Positions 14,521-25,399 of a stretch of DNA of 64,000 nucleotides are shown here, in pieces. The notes under the pieces were generated by a model. That model was given only the letters and a program-made list of their open reading frames with translations. It was not told the DNA's origin and did not search any database. The first letter of the stretch is position 1; every line of letters starts with the position of its first letter. The stretch comes from JAEZBP01 sp963832725. GTDB lineage: Bacteria > Myxococcota_A > Polyangia > Polyangiales > Sandaracinaceae. The position numbers were made by a program, and so were the translations under genes. The stretch is from contig CAWHVG010000005.1 of the NCBI GenBank assembly GCA_963832725.1, forward strand, positions 1,550,001 through 1,614,000, in the 5' to 3' direction.

Positions 14521-14718
14521 GAGGGAAACGTAGGGTCGGCGGCTCGGAGCGTGCGTGCGGAAGCGCTCGCTCTCCTCGGGAAATCGATGAGCGAGGGATC
14601 TTCGCGTCGGGCGGAGGCTCGGACCGCTCCTCGGGCCGCTCCGCGCCCTGGCGCACGTGCGGAAGCGCTCGCTCGGCGGCGCGGTGGCGAGCGTGGCGGG
14701 CGTGCTACGTTGCCCGAC

Positions 14719-16666
<1,948 letters not shown>

Positions 16667-16693
16667 GCCGCCAGAGTCCGCGAAGAGCGCGAC

Positions 16694-16825
16694 CGCGTGA
16701 ACGCCTCCGACAGCAGCCTGACTCGTCGGGCTCGGGGAGAGCGCGGCGGACACCTCGAGCCGCAGGCCGCGTGAGCGGCTCCGACAGCAGCCCGAGCCGC
16801 CCGACTCGCAAGAGCGCAGGACACC
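16694..16825. repeat. Degenerate 74-bp tandem repeat, two copies
   Basis: Downstream of the YgiQ gene the motif CGCGTGA.CG.CTCCGACAG recurs at 16694 and 16768, exactly 74 bases apart, followed in both copies by ...AGAGCGC.GGACACCTC. The second copy runs to the 3' end of the convergent LysR gene. No protein is evident. It may simply be slippage-derived spacer DNA. Confidence 0.55.
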
Positions 16826-17722
16826 TCACCCCGCCGAACGTGCGAGCCCCTCGGCCAGTAGGTCGAAGACCACGCGGATGCGGCGGCTGGTGCGCAGCTC
16901 GCGGTGGGTGACCAGCCAGATCGGCACCGGGAATGGCGGCAGATCGGGCAGCACGCGGCGGACCCGCGGCTCGGCGTCGCCCACCTCGTCCATCACGATG
17001 CAGATGCCGGCGCCCTCTTTGGCCAGCGCCCATTGCACGAGGTGGTTCTCGGTCACGATCGGGAAGTTCCGCGAGGTGACCTCGACCCCGAACGCGCGCA
17101 GGCCGTCGATCATCAGGTTGGTGCGATCGAACGCGAAGAACTCGGCGCGGGACAGGTCCGCGGGCGTCTTCGGGTCACCGATCGACGCGAGGTAGTCCGG
17201 GCTGGCGTAGAGGCGCGCGTCGCGATCGGCGATCTTGCGCGCGAAGAGCTCTGGCTGGTCCGGCTTGAAGTTGCGGATGGCGATGTCCGCCTCGCGCCGG
17301 CGCAGATCGCGCGCGGCGTTCGACGCCACGATCTCGATCTCGATGCCCGGATGGGTCCTCCGCAGTCCGGCGACGATCGGCGGCAGGATGTGCGCGGCGA
17401 TGAGCTCGCTGGCGGTGATGCACACCGTCCCGTCGATCGACAGCGACTGCCCGGTGGCCGCCAGCGAGACCCGCGTCGCCGCGTCGCCCATCGCCCGCAC
17501 GTGCTCCACGAGATCGAGCCCGGCCGTGGTCAGCTCGAGCGCGTTGCCGATCCGCTCGAAGAGCGCCACACCGAGCTCTTCCTCGAGGGCCGCCACCTGC
17601 CGGCCCACGGTCGGCTGCGCCATCCCCAGCGCGCGCGCCGCCGCCGAGAACGACCCCTCCTCGGCCGTCACCAGAAACGCCCGCGCCCGGTTCCAGTCGA
17701 AGCGCACCGCTCGCCAGTCCAT
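16826..17722 (-). CDS. LysR family transcriptional regulator
   Basis: 298 residues, normal for LysR. N-terminal winged HTH: FLVTAEEGSFSAAARALGM then QPTVGRQVAALEEELGVALF. A C-terminal LysR substrate-binding domain follows (IEIEIVASNAARDLRRREAD, KEGAGICIVMDEVGD). Start ATG 17722. It is divergent from the NAD(P)-binding protein gene at 17841 with a 118-base gap, the usual layout of a LysR regulator and its target. The effector is unknown. Confidence 0.9.
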   Translation of the reverse strand: MDWRAVRFDWNRARAFLVTAEEGSFSAAARALGMAQPTVGRQVAALEEELGVALFERIGNALELTTAGLDLVEHVRAMGDAATRVSLAATGQSLSIDGTVCITASELIAAHILPPIVAGLRRTHPGIEIEIVASNAARDLRRREADIAIRNFKPDQPELFARKIADRDARLYASPDYLASIGDPKTPADLSRAEFFAFDRTNLMIDGLRAFGVEVTSRNFPIVTENHLVQWALAKEGAGICIVMDEVGDAEPRVRRVLPDLPPFPVPIWLVTHRELRTSRRIRVVFDLLAEGLARSAG

Positions 17723-17840
17723 GCACATCTTGCATAGCACGGCTGCGATCTTCGGCGTCGCCCATTCGAATCCGCAGGCGTAGATCATGGGTGTCGGACG
17801 CGCTGGAGCGCCGGCAGACACGAGAACCAGGAGACCTCCC

Positions 17841-18593
17841 ATGAACCCCACCGACGCCCTCCGCCGCCCGCACGCCAACCGCCCCATCCACAGAATCTGC
17901 ATCGTCGGCGCCTCCGGAAAGCTCGGCCAGTACATGGTCCAGCACGCCCTCGACCGCGGCTACGACGTCGTCGGCGTGTGCCGCGAAGAGAGCGTGGAGA
18001 AGCTCGCGCGCTTCGAGGGCCGCATCACCATCGTCCCGGGCATGACCGACGACCGCGAGGTGATCCGCCGCGCCGTCGCCGGCTGCGACGGAGTGCTCAC
18101 CGTGCTCGCGCCGTGGGGCGTGCAGCAGTACTCGTCCGGGACCGCGCAGGCCGTCCTGGACTTCGCGCCGAAGGACGCCCGGCTGGTGTTCTCGTGCGGC
18201 TGGCACATCAGCCGCGACGGCCAGGACGGCTACTCGCCCTTCTTCCTCGGCGCCGTGAAGCTCTTCGGCTGGATGGCGCGCATGGCCCGCTTCGCGGAGC
18301 TGGACGACCAGGTGGAAGCCTGCCGCCGCATCTTCGAGAGCGACCGCCTCTGGACCGTCGTCCGCGGCAGCGACCTCGAGGAAGGCGAGAGCGAGGGCCT
18401 GCCCGTATGGAGCCGCCACGTCGGCGACCCGATCCTGAAGAGCAACCGCACCCGCCGCGTGGACTTCGCGCTCTTCATGGTGGACGCCCTCACCAACCCG
18501 GAGCTGATCGGCGAGGCCCCCGCCATCGTCGGCTGCCGCACCGCCTCCGCGCTCGCGCACACCGAGGCGCAGCCCATGGAGCTGGCGAGCTGA
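17841..18593 (+). CDS. NAD(P)-binding Rossmann protein (NmrA/SDR-like)
   Basis: 250 residues with the atypical-SDR cofactor loop IVGASGKLGQYMVQHALDRG near residue 20 and a short-chain-reductase-like body (VLTVLAPWGVQQYSSG, WTVVRGSDLEEGE). No canonical YxxxK catalytic pair is obvious, so it may be an NmrA-like sensor or an atypical reductase. AGGAG lies 8 bases before the ATG. It is transcribed divergently from the LysR regulator at 16826-17722, which probably controls it. Confidence 0.75.
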   Translation: MNPTDALRRPHANRPIHRICIVGASGKLGQYMVQHALDRGYDVVGVCREESVEKLARFEGRITIVPGMTDDREVIRRAVAGCDGVLTVLAPWGVQQYSSGTAQAVLDFAPKDARLVFSCGWHISRDGQDGYSPFFLGAVKLFGWMARMARFAELDDQVEACRRIFESDRLWTVVRGSDLEEGESEGLPVWSRHVGDPILKSNRTRRVDFALFMVDALTNPELIGEAPAIVGCRTASALAHTEAQPMELAS

Positions 18594-18613
18594 CGCCTGC
18601 GGCGCCGCGCGGA

Positions 18614-19955
18614 TCAGATCAGGATCGTCGGGCAGCCCAGCACGATCTCGACGTTCGCGGAATCCCCGCTGAGCAGGCGGTCGCAGATCGGGCCCTGGAT
18701 GATGATCGAGGTGTCCGAGTCGTCGGTGTAGCTCCACGAGCTCATCGAGCTGTCGCTGCCCTGGCGCAGGACGGTGCGCATCTCGCCGTCGAAGGTCACG
18801 CCGACGTTGACCAGGTCGGGGCTGAACGAGCTCGGGTCGGTGCCGCGGGGGACGTCGAAGACGCAGCTGTCGAGCAGGCGGCGGGCGATCTCCGAGAGCG
18901 CCGACTCGAACTGGGCCTGGAAGTCGGAGGCGGAGGCGTCGTACTCGCAGCAGTCGGTCGGGCCGCTGGCAGCGGTCGGCGCACAGAGCCCGCCGGGAAG
19001 CGGGGGGCAGGTGATGAAGGGGGGCGGCGACTGGCAGGTCTGATGCCGACGCAGTCGGCATCGCTCGCGCAGGAACAGAAGCCCGACTCCATCAATCCGG
19101 CACCGGGCAGATCGACGATGCGATCTTGACGCAACTCCCGGCACCGCACTCCGAGTCGTCCAGGCAGGAGTTGCTCGTGCACATCGGCATGCACGTGTCG
19201 TTGCGCGGCGTGCCGCCGTTGTAGGCGATGGTGGAGAGGTTGTTGTCGGCGTAGCCGAGGCCGACCGCGAAGGTGAGGCGGTTCTTGGTGTCGTGCTCGG
19301 TCTGCACGCGCATCAGGACGGTGTCCCGCGAGTCGAGGTTGCAGGACTCGCCGCCGTCCGTGACCAGGACGACGCCGCGCTGGCCCGGCGTGGTCAACAC
19401 GTCGAGCTGCTGGTACGCCGCCGTGAGCGCGTCGAAGGCGGGCGTGTTGCCGCCCGGGCCGGTGCCGGAGAGCGCGCTCTGGATCTGGCTGCGGGTCGTG
19501 CTCAAGGGCGCGATCGGGACGTCCGGGGTCGAGGGGACGCCGCAGTCGCTGTTGCTCGGGAAGAGCATCAGGCCCGCCGAGAGCTCGTCCGAGACGGAGG
19601 AGAGGACGCTGTCGATCACGCCGGTGGCCAGATCCCACTTGCTGGGGTCGGTGCTGCTGGCGTCACCGCCGTCCGGCGTGTCTCGCATGCTGCCCGAGCG
19701 GTCGAAGACGATCATCAGGCTGCCCGGCACGCGGGTGGTCGGGATGGTGCTCGAGCCGCACGCGTTGGCGGGGTCGAAGGGGTCGAAGGGCGCGGCGTCG
19801 GGCCTCGGCGGGACCTGGCCGTCGGTGCCGGGCGAGACGCTCCCGTCGCCGTTGCCGCCTCCACCGTCGACGTCGGTGATCAAGCGCGGGCCGTTGGACT
19901 GGCACCCGAGCGCCAGGAAGGCGGTCAGGATGGTGACGAAGGCGGTCGTTCGCAT
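18614..19955 (-). CDS. vWA-domain lipoprotein (two frameshifts)
   Basis: Predicted lipoprotein (lipobox LALGC) with an Asp/Gly stalk and a von Willebrand A domain whose MIDAS is VFDRSGSM (~residue 80); later LVTDGGESCN is typical of the vWA core. The Cys-rich second half is split: the first frame stops after SSICPVPD near 19095, a short stretch (SGFCSCASDADCVG) reads in another frame, and from ~19047 the protein continues as QTCQSPPPFITC to ILGCPTILI-like end at 18614. Two one-base losses (or equivalent) reconcile all three. The tail resembles other Myxococcota vWA lipoproteins. Function is unknown, possibly adhesion. Confidence 0.72.
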
Positions 19956-20071
19956 GTGAAGGCTCCCCTCGGCGCGAAGGTTATCACCAGCCGGGACGGG
20001 CCGATTTGAGCTTCCTCATCGGACGGACCGGTCCCCGAGGGGTGCTCGCCAGCCTCGGTCGGGGCGCCCCA

Positions 20072-20103
20072 TGCATGAAGCGAATTGCATAAAGCGGAAT
20101 GCA
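20072..20103 (+). promoter_or_regulatory. Iterated TGCA half-sites upstream of XRE regulator
   Basis: TGCATgAAGCGaAT, then TGCATaAAGCGgAA, then TGCA, at 20072, 20086 and 20100: an exact 14-base period, immediately before the XRE gene start. The spacing and position suggest an autoregulatory operator, though a 14-base phase is not a whole number of helical turns. The A/T content is unusual for this window, so a -10 element (GCATAAAG region) may lie within it. Confidence 0.5.
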
Positions 20104-20120
20104 GTGGAATGATGCTCGCC

Positions 20121-20588
20121 ATGTTGGGTCAGAGCATCGGGGAGCGCATCGCGTGGGCACGCGAGCGCGCGGGGTTCAACAAGAATCGCTTCGCTCGGGA
20201 GCTGGGGACGTCGTGGCAGCACGTCGACCACTGGGAGAAGGGGCGCACCGAGCCGAGCCTGGGATCGATGCGCCGGATCGCCGAGCTGCTCGAGATCTCG
20301 GTCGACTTCCTGCTCGGCGTGCGTGACGACCCCGCGCCGCCCCAGCCCTCGGGGCTCGCGCGCTTCCTGGTGGAGCTCGCGCCGCCCGATCTGACCAGCG
20401 ACGAAGAGCAGTGGCTGCGCAACGCGCCGGTCGACGAGCGCGCGGCGACTCCGGAGGACTACGCGCGGCTGCTCGCGGGGCTGCGGCGCATCTCGAGCCG
20501 TCCGCCCGCGAAATCGGGCAAGCGCAGGAAGGTCCAGCAGGCCGATGTCGAGCAGGCGCTCGGGCGGCAGAGCGGAGGAGACCGATGA
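20121..20588 (+). CDS. XRE-family HTH regulator
   Basis: 155 residues from ATG 20121. The HTH occupies residues ~1-65: MLGQSIGERIAWARERAGFN, RFARELGTSWQHVDHWEKGR, LLEISVDFLLGV, the usual cro/C1 layout. The C-terminal half (DLTSDEEQWLRNAPVDER) is unassigned and ends basic. ATG codons at 20109/20112 or a TTG at 20085 are alternative starts; I prefer the one that places the HTH at the N-terminus. Its stop overlaps the next ATG (ATGA), so it is the first gene of a coupled XRE-receiver-kinase unit. Confidence 0.85.
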   Translation: MLGQSIGERIAWARERAGFNKNRFARELGTSWQHVDHWEKGRTEPSLGSMRRIAELLEISVDFLLGVRDDPAPPQPSGLARFLVELAPPDLTSDEEQWLRNAPVDERAATPEDYARLLAGLRRISSRPPAKSGKRRKVQQADVEQALGRQSGGDR

Positions 20589-21022
20589 CGGACACCGTGT
20601 GGGTGGTGGAGGACGACCGCGCGCTTCTCGACGGGCTCGTGCGGCTGCTCCGTGAGCACGGGCTGTCGGCGCGCGGGTTCACCGATCCGGAGCGGGCGCT
20701 CTCGGCGGCGCTGGAGTCGCCGCCGCACGTGCTGGTGACCGACCTGGCGATGCCGCACCTGACCGGTGTCGAGCTGGCCCAATCGCTGCGCGAGCGCTTG
20801 GCCGGCGCATGCCCGCGCATCGTGCTCATCACGGGCTCGGAGCTGCGCCGGGTGGAGCTCACGCTCTTCGATCACGTGGCCCGCAAGCCCTTCCGCTTCG
20901 AGGCGGTGCTGGAGAAGGTGAAGAGCTTCCTCCGGCCGCGGCGAGCCCGCCGGGTCGCGTCGCACCTGAGGCTCCGGCAGACCAGCGCGCACACCCGAAG
21001 CAGCGGGGGCCACAGGGGGTGA
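20585..21022 (+). CDS. Stand-alone response-regulator receiver
   Basis: 145 residues with a CheY-like receiver: acidic pair VVEDDRALL, phospho-acceptor Asp in VTDLAMPHLTG (~residue 53), T/S in ITGSE, Lys in RKPFRFEA. It has no output domain; the C-terminal ~25 residues are basic and low complexity. It overlaps the XRE gene by 4 bases at the start and the kinase gene by 4 bases at the end (GTGA). No histidine kinase is adjacent, so the phosphodonor is unknown; it may act as an adaptor to the kinase. Confidence 0.88.
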   Translation: MTDTVWVVEDDRALLDGLVRLLREHGLSARGFTDPERALSAALESPPHVLVTDLAMPHLTGVELAQSLRERLAGACPRIVLITGSELRRVELTLFDHVARKPFRFEAVLEKVKSFLRPRRARRVASHLRLRQTSAHTRSSGGHRG

Positions 21023-22429
21023 GCGAAGAGGAGTCGGCCGACGAGCGCTGGATCGGCCGCACGCTGGACGAGCGCTACCGGATCGTGGGGCGCCTCGGCG
21101 ACGGCGGTATGGGCAGCGTGTTCGAGGCGGAGCACCTGGCGCTCGAGAAGCGCGTCGCGCTGAAGGTGATCCACCCCGAGCTGGTGCGCGACGAGGAGGC
21201 GCTGGCCCGCTTCGAGCGGGAGGCGCGCGCCACGGCGGCGGTCGAGCATCCGCACGTCGCGTCCGCCACCGACTTCGGCCGCTTGCCGGAAGGCGGCGCG
21301 TACCTGGTGGTGCGCTTGGTGGCCGGGGGGCTCTCGCTCAGGCAGCGGATCGAGGCCGGCCCGGTCGCGTGGCGGGAGGCCTGCACCATCGGCGCGCAAG
21401 TCGCCGACGCGCTGAGCGCGATCCACGCGCGCGGGTTCGTGCACCGGGATCTGACGGCCGAGAACGTGATGCTCACGACGAACGAGGACGGCACGCCCTT
21501 CGTGCACGTGCTCGATCTCGGCGTGGCCGGCGTGGTGGAGACACGCGAGGGCGAGCGGCTCACCGAAGAGGGCCACGTGGTCGGCACGCCGGGCTACATG
21601 TCGCCGGAGCAGGCGCTCGGGCAGCCGACCGACGCCCGCGCCGACCTCTACTCGCTCGGCGTGCTGCTCTGGGAGATGTGCACCGGACGCTCGCTCTGGG
21701 GCGCGCGGGAGCTGACGCAGATCGTGGCCTGCCAGCTCACCGAGGAGCCGCCGATCATTCCGCAGCTCTCCTCGGCGACGGCGCCGCCCGAGCTGGCGAC
21801 ACTGATCCATCGGCTCTTGGCGCGCACGCCGGCGGATCGACCCTCGGAGGCCACCGCAGTCCGCGACGCGCTGCGCCGGTTCGCGGCGATGTCGTCGGTC
21901 ATCCCGGTGATCCACCGGTTCGGGCTTCCGGTCGCCGCGCTGGCCGGCATGACCAGCCTCGGGATCGCGGGGCTCGCGCTGCTCCTCGTCGCGCTCTTCT
22001 TCCATCACAGCGATCCGGATTCCGCCGCCGGCGCCCGCTCCGCCACCCGCCGCTGCGGCGACCCGCGTGCTGCCGGCGCCGAGCCCGATCCCGAGCGCGC
22101 TCCAGCCGGTGGTCGACCGGATGCTGCACGCCAACACGCGCCCCCGCCGCCGGGCCGCGGCCCGCGAGCTCACCGCTCGCGCCGACGTGCCCGAGTGGGT
22201 GCGGGCAGCGTCCGATCTGGAGCTCTCGACCGACTGCGCCGGCCGCCAGGATGCGCTCGAGAGGCTCGCCGCCCACGGGCATCCGGACGCCCGGACGACG
22301 ATCGAGCGCTACCGCGAGGCGCCCCGCACGGGCTGCGGTCGCCGGCGGCGCTTCGACTGCTACGGCTGCATCCGCGAAGAGCTCGACCGCGCGTACCAGG
22401 CCTGCGCCGCGACGGTCGCGACACCCTGA
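21019..22429 (+). CDS. Membrane Ser/Thr protein kinase with altered catalytic loop (frameshift)
   Basis: Hanks-type kinase, ~469 residues after correction. Gly loop LGDGGMGSVFEAEH, Lys in VALKV (~46) and Glu in FEREARA are present. The catalytic loop is HRDLTAENV (Thr where Lys is normal), and the metal-binding DFG is DLG. Activation segment GTPGYMSPEQALG is normal. A membrane helix (~300-330: GLAGLALLLVALFF-like) precedes a short extracytoplasmic Cys-rich domain (FDCYGCIREELD). The frame breaks at ~22017: CCGGATT should be CCGATT, giving a Pro/Ala linker. GTG 21019 overlaps the receiver's stop. Low-activity kinase or pseudokinase is possible. Confidence 0.85.
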
Positions 22430-22711
22430 GCCGTGGGCCGAGCGCCGACGTCACGAGCGTGCGACGGTCGCGACACGGAGTATCGTCTCAGCGCGCTTGC
22501 CGGACGCGCGCGTCGCGGCACCGCCTCGATGTAGTGGAGCAGCGCGAGCTCGCGCGTCGCATGCGCGGCCCGAGTCGTAGCGGATCGGAGCTTTGACCGA
22601 GCGCGGGGTCGCGCCGGACCGAGCTGGTCCCGGACGTTGCGAGACGCACCGGCTCGGCCGCGCTCGACACACGAGGGCGTGTCGCGACGCGGGTCGCGCG
22701 AGCCCTCGCGC

Positions 22712-23596
22712 TCACTCGGGAGCGGTCCGAAGGATTGGCAGCAGCGCCTCTGCCACCTCCTCGGGCCGTTCCTCGTGGGCGAACAACCCGGCGCCCTCGA
22801 CGACGTGCAGGCGCGCGTTCGGGAACGTCCCCACCATCTCGCGCGCTCGCGCCACGGGGAAGAATGGGTCCTGGGCACCCCAGACGAGCTGCACCGGGAC
22901 GTCGATCCGGTCGTGGAGGTCGGCGAGCGCGTGGACGTGCCCGCGGTCGAAGCTACGAAGCACTCGAACCGCCGCTTCCAACCGCGCCGGGTCCTCATCG
23001 AGCGGCCGCACGAAGAACTCGTCGAACTCCCCGTCGAGGAGCGAGCGATCGGAGAATGCGCCCCCGAGCAGGAGCTTGTTTCGTCGCAGCCACCTTTGGC
23101 CGACCACCCAGCCGAACGCCCCACCGAAGCCAGGGAGCCCGCGGGGAAGAAGGAATAGCTCGAAGCGCCACCCCAGCCCCTGCGGCTGCTCGGTGTTCAC
23201 CAGACCGAGCGCGCGCAGGCGAGGGTCCCCGGCCACCGCGTGGCGAGCGATCAGCCCGCCGCTGTCGTGGCCGACCACCGCGACGTCGTCGAGCGCCAGG
23301 ACGTCGAGGACGCGCTTCACGACCAGGATGTGGTTCGCGACGCTGAGCGGCGTGCTCGCGTCGAATCGGCTGTCGCCGGCGCCCGGCAGATCGACGATGT
23401 GACAAGTCACGTGCGGCGCCAGGAACGGCAAGAGGCAACGGAATGTCGCCCCGCTGACGGGCCAACCATGCACGAAGAGGACGTCGGGGCCCTGGCCCAC
23501 CCGTCGGTAGGCGACCTCGCCCGTGCCGACATCGAGAAACCGATCGGGCGCGTGGCGGAACAGGTCGGCGGCGTCCGTCGCGGTCAGGTGCGTCAT
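22712..23596 (-). CDS. Alpha/beta hydrolase, Asp-nucleophile type
   Basis: 294 residues. HGWPVSGATF forms the oxyanion region, and the nucleophile elbow is VVGHDSGGLIARH (~residue 109). Asp rather than Ser points to the haloalkane-dehalogenase/epoxide-hydrolase branch. The C-terminal acid/His region is VWGAQDPFFP...VEGAGLFAHEE. ATG 23596 is chosen to start at MTHLTATDAADLF. It is divergent from an HTH regulator at 23710 (113-base gap), which likely controls it. Substrate is unknown; an epoxide or halide cannot be decided from sequence. Confidence 0.82.
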   Translation of the reverse strand: MTHLTATDAADLFRHAPDRFLDVGTGEVAYRRVGQGPDVLFVHGWPVSGATFRCLLPFLAPHVTCHIVDLPGAGDSRFDASTPLSVANHILVVKRVLDVLALDDVAVVGHDSGGLIARHAVAGDPRLRALGLVNTEQPQGLGWRFELFLLPRGLPGFGGAFGWVVGQRWLRRNKLLLGGAFSDRSLLDGEFDEFFVRPLDEDPARLEAAVRVLRSFDRGHVHALADLHDRIDVPVQLVWGAQDPFFPVARAREMVGTFPNARLHVVEGAGLFAHEERPEEVAEALLPILRTAPE

Positions 23597-23709
23597 GCAG
23601 AACCTCCAGCGGACTGAACCCTCGCGCGGCGCCTCGGACGCCGCAATGACCTCCGGAGGTAGGTGCTCCACCCGGTCCGACCGGGTTACGCTGCGGGGGC
23701 GACCTCGCG

Positions 23710-24513
23710 ATGCCCGACTTCGATCCACGCGCCGGCTTGTTCGCTGCGCTGCTCAAGCACTGGCGCAGACAGCGCGGCTCGAGCCAGCTCGATCTGGCCC
23801 TCGCCGCCGACGTCTCCGCGCGGCACGTCAGCTTTCTCGAGACCGGGCGATCGAGCCCGACCGCCGAGATGGTGCTGCGGCTCGCGACCACCTTGGGGGT
23901 TCCGCTGCGGCAGACGAACGCGATGCTCGAGGCGGCGGGGCATGGGCCCGTCTACGAGGATATCCCGGACGTCCTCCCGCCCGCCGTGGCGCGGGCGCTC
24001 GAGGCGATGAAGGCTCACCACGAGCCCTATCCGCTCCTCGTCGTCGACCGCACCTACCAGGTCCTCGACGCCAACGCGGGGGGCGGGCGCATGCTCGACG
24101 CGCTCTTCCCGGGTTGCGAGCCACCATACAACCTGGCTCGGCTGACCTTCGACCCCAATGGCGCCCAACCATACCTCGTGAACTTCGACGAAGTGGGACG
24201 CGCGCTCCTGTGGCGCATCCAGCGCGAGGTGCTGGCCGACCCCACCGCCGATGCGCTCCGCGACCTGCTCGACGAGCTCTTGGCCATGCCCACCGTGTCA
24301 CCGGACTGGCGCCGCGTGGACCTGTCCGTGCCCTCGGATCCCACCGTCGTCGTGCACTTGCGCCACGACGATGTGGATCTCCGGTTCCTCACGACGGTCA
24401 CGGCCTTCCAGGCGCCGCAGAACGTGGTCGTCGAGGAGCTGCGCGTGGAGAGCTGGTTCCCGTGCGACGACGCGACCGTGGTGGCGTTCCGTGATCTCGC
24501 CGCCGCGCGATGA
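23710..24513 (+). CDS. HTH regulator with MmyB-like ligand domain
   Basis: 267 residues. XRE HTH at ~10-70 (LLKHWRRQRGSSQLDLALAA, SFLETGRSSPTAEMVLRLA), then the MmyB-like PAS-type ligand-binding half (PYPLLVVDRTYQVLDANAGG, FDPNGAQPYLVNFDEVG), the standard layout of this regulator family. It is divergent from the alpha/beta hydrolase gene, so that gene is the likely target. The ligand is unknown; family members are often proposed to bind fatty-acid-like molecules. Confidence 0.88.
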   Translation: MPDFDPRAGLFAALLKHWRRQRGSSQLDLALAADVSARHVSFLETGRSSPTAEMVLRLATTLGVPLRQTNAMLEAAGHGPVYEDIPDVLPPAVARALEAMKAHHEPYPLLVVDRTYQVLDANAGGGRMLDALFPGCEPPYNLARLTFDPNGAQPYLVNFDEVGRALLWRIQREVLADPTADALRDLLDELLAMPTVSPDWRRVDLSVPSDPTVVVHLRHDDVDLRFLTTVTAFQAPQNVVVEELRVESWFPCDDATVVAFRDLAAAR

Positions 24514-24927
24514 CGCAGGGCCCCGACCGACCGCTTCGAAGCCCGAGCCGCGTCCTCCAACGCACGCGCTGCCACCTGCGCGCCAAGCGAGGCGGGCCCG
24601 TCGCCGACGAGCAGCTCGCTCTGGGCTACCGGCACGCCGAGCTCCAGCGCCTCCGCCTCTTCCCCTCCCGGGCATCGGCCGAGCACCGAGCACGTCGAGA
24701 CGGTGCGGAGTGGCAAGCCCCCCTACCTGCGCTTCGACTGCAGTGACTACGGGATCGAGCCTCCGCGCTCGCTCGTCGGAAAGCCACCGAGCCGCCACCC
24801 GACCGCTCACCACCATGCGTACGAGCCGTGCGCCGTGCGCGCGACATGGAGCCTCGTCCGAGCACGAGCATCGTACGCCGAGTGCGCCGACCCGACCGTC
24901 GTCACCGCCGTCGAGAATCGCCGCGTC
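24514..24927. other. Non-coding or decayed stretch
   Basis: 414 bases between convergent genes. The plus strand around 24695-24780 reads HVETVRSGKPPYLRFDCSDYG in one frame, which has the feel of a small zinc-ribbon-like protein but lacks a convincing start, and its Cys ligands are mostly missing. The minus strand also has an open stretch. I see no intact gene; it may be a decayed one. Confidence 0.35.
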
Positions 24928-25281
24928 TCATCCCGCCGAGACCGCCGGCGTTCGAGCGACGCGCAGCGCGCCCAGGCTGACCGCGAGCAGCGCGAACGCG
25001 ACCAGGACCAGCGCGAGCGCCACGTTGCTCAACGACTCGCCAACGCCCACCACGATCTGCGTCTGATCCGCGAGCCGCTCGACGTACTGCGCGGTGGCGA
25101 TGCAGCCCGTGACGAAGCCGAGCGCGCCGGAGGTGAGGGTGAGGAGCGCGCTGGCCACGACGATCGGCACGAAGCGCCGCTCCGGTCGGGCCGCGTAGAA
25201 GAGCGCCGCGACGATCGCGAACGCACCGAAGAGCAGGGTCGGGTACATCCCGAAACCGCCGACACGAAAGAGCTCGAGCAT
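24928..25281 (-). CDS. Small integral membrane protein
   Basis: 117 residues with three hydrophobic segments: MYPTLLFGAFAIVAALFYAA, FVPIVVASALLTLTSGALGF and NVALALVLVAFALLAVSLGAL. The layout of these helices recalls small MotA/TolQ/ExbB-like membrane proteins found in Myxococcota, but the match is by eye only. ATG 25281 has a Shine-Dalgarno stretch (GGAGGT-like, GGTCTCC on the plus strand). It is divergent from the aminotransferase gene that opens the cyclitol operon (118-base gap). Confidence 0.65.
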   Translation of the reverse strand: MLELFRVGGFGMYPTLLFGAFAIVAALFYAARPERRFVPIVVASALLTLTSGALGFVTGCIATAQYVERLADQTQIVVGVGESLSNVALALVLVAFALLAVSLGALRVARTPAVSAG

Positions 25282-25399
25282 GGAGACCTCCGAAACGTGA
25301 GCGCCTCGATCGGGCGCGTGCCGGTGGGACGCCTCGCGCGGGAGCAGGTTCCCATTTTCGTCCTCTGGAGAGGCGCCGGCGCGCCTACGTCTCGGCACC

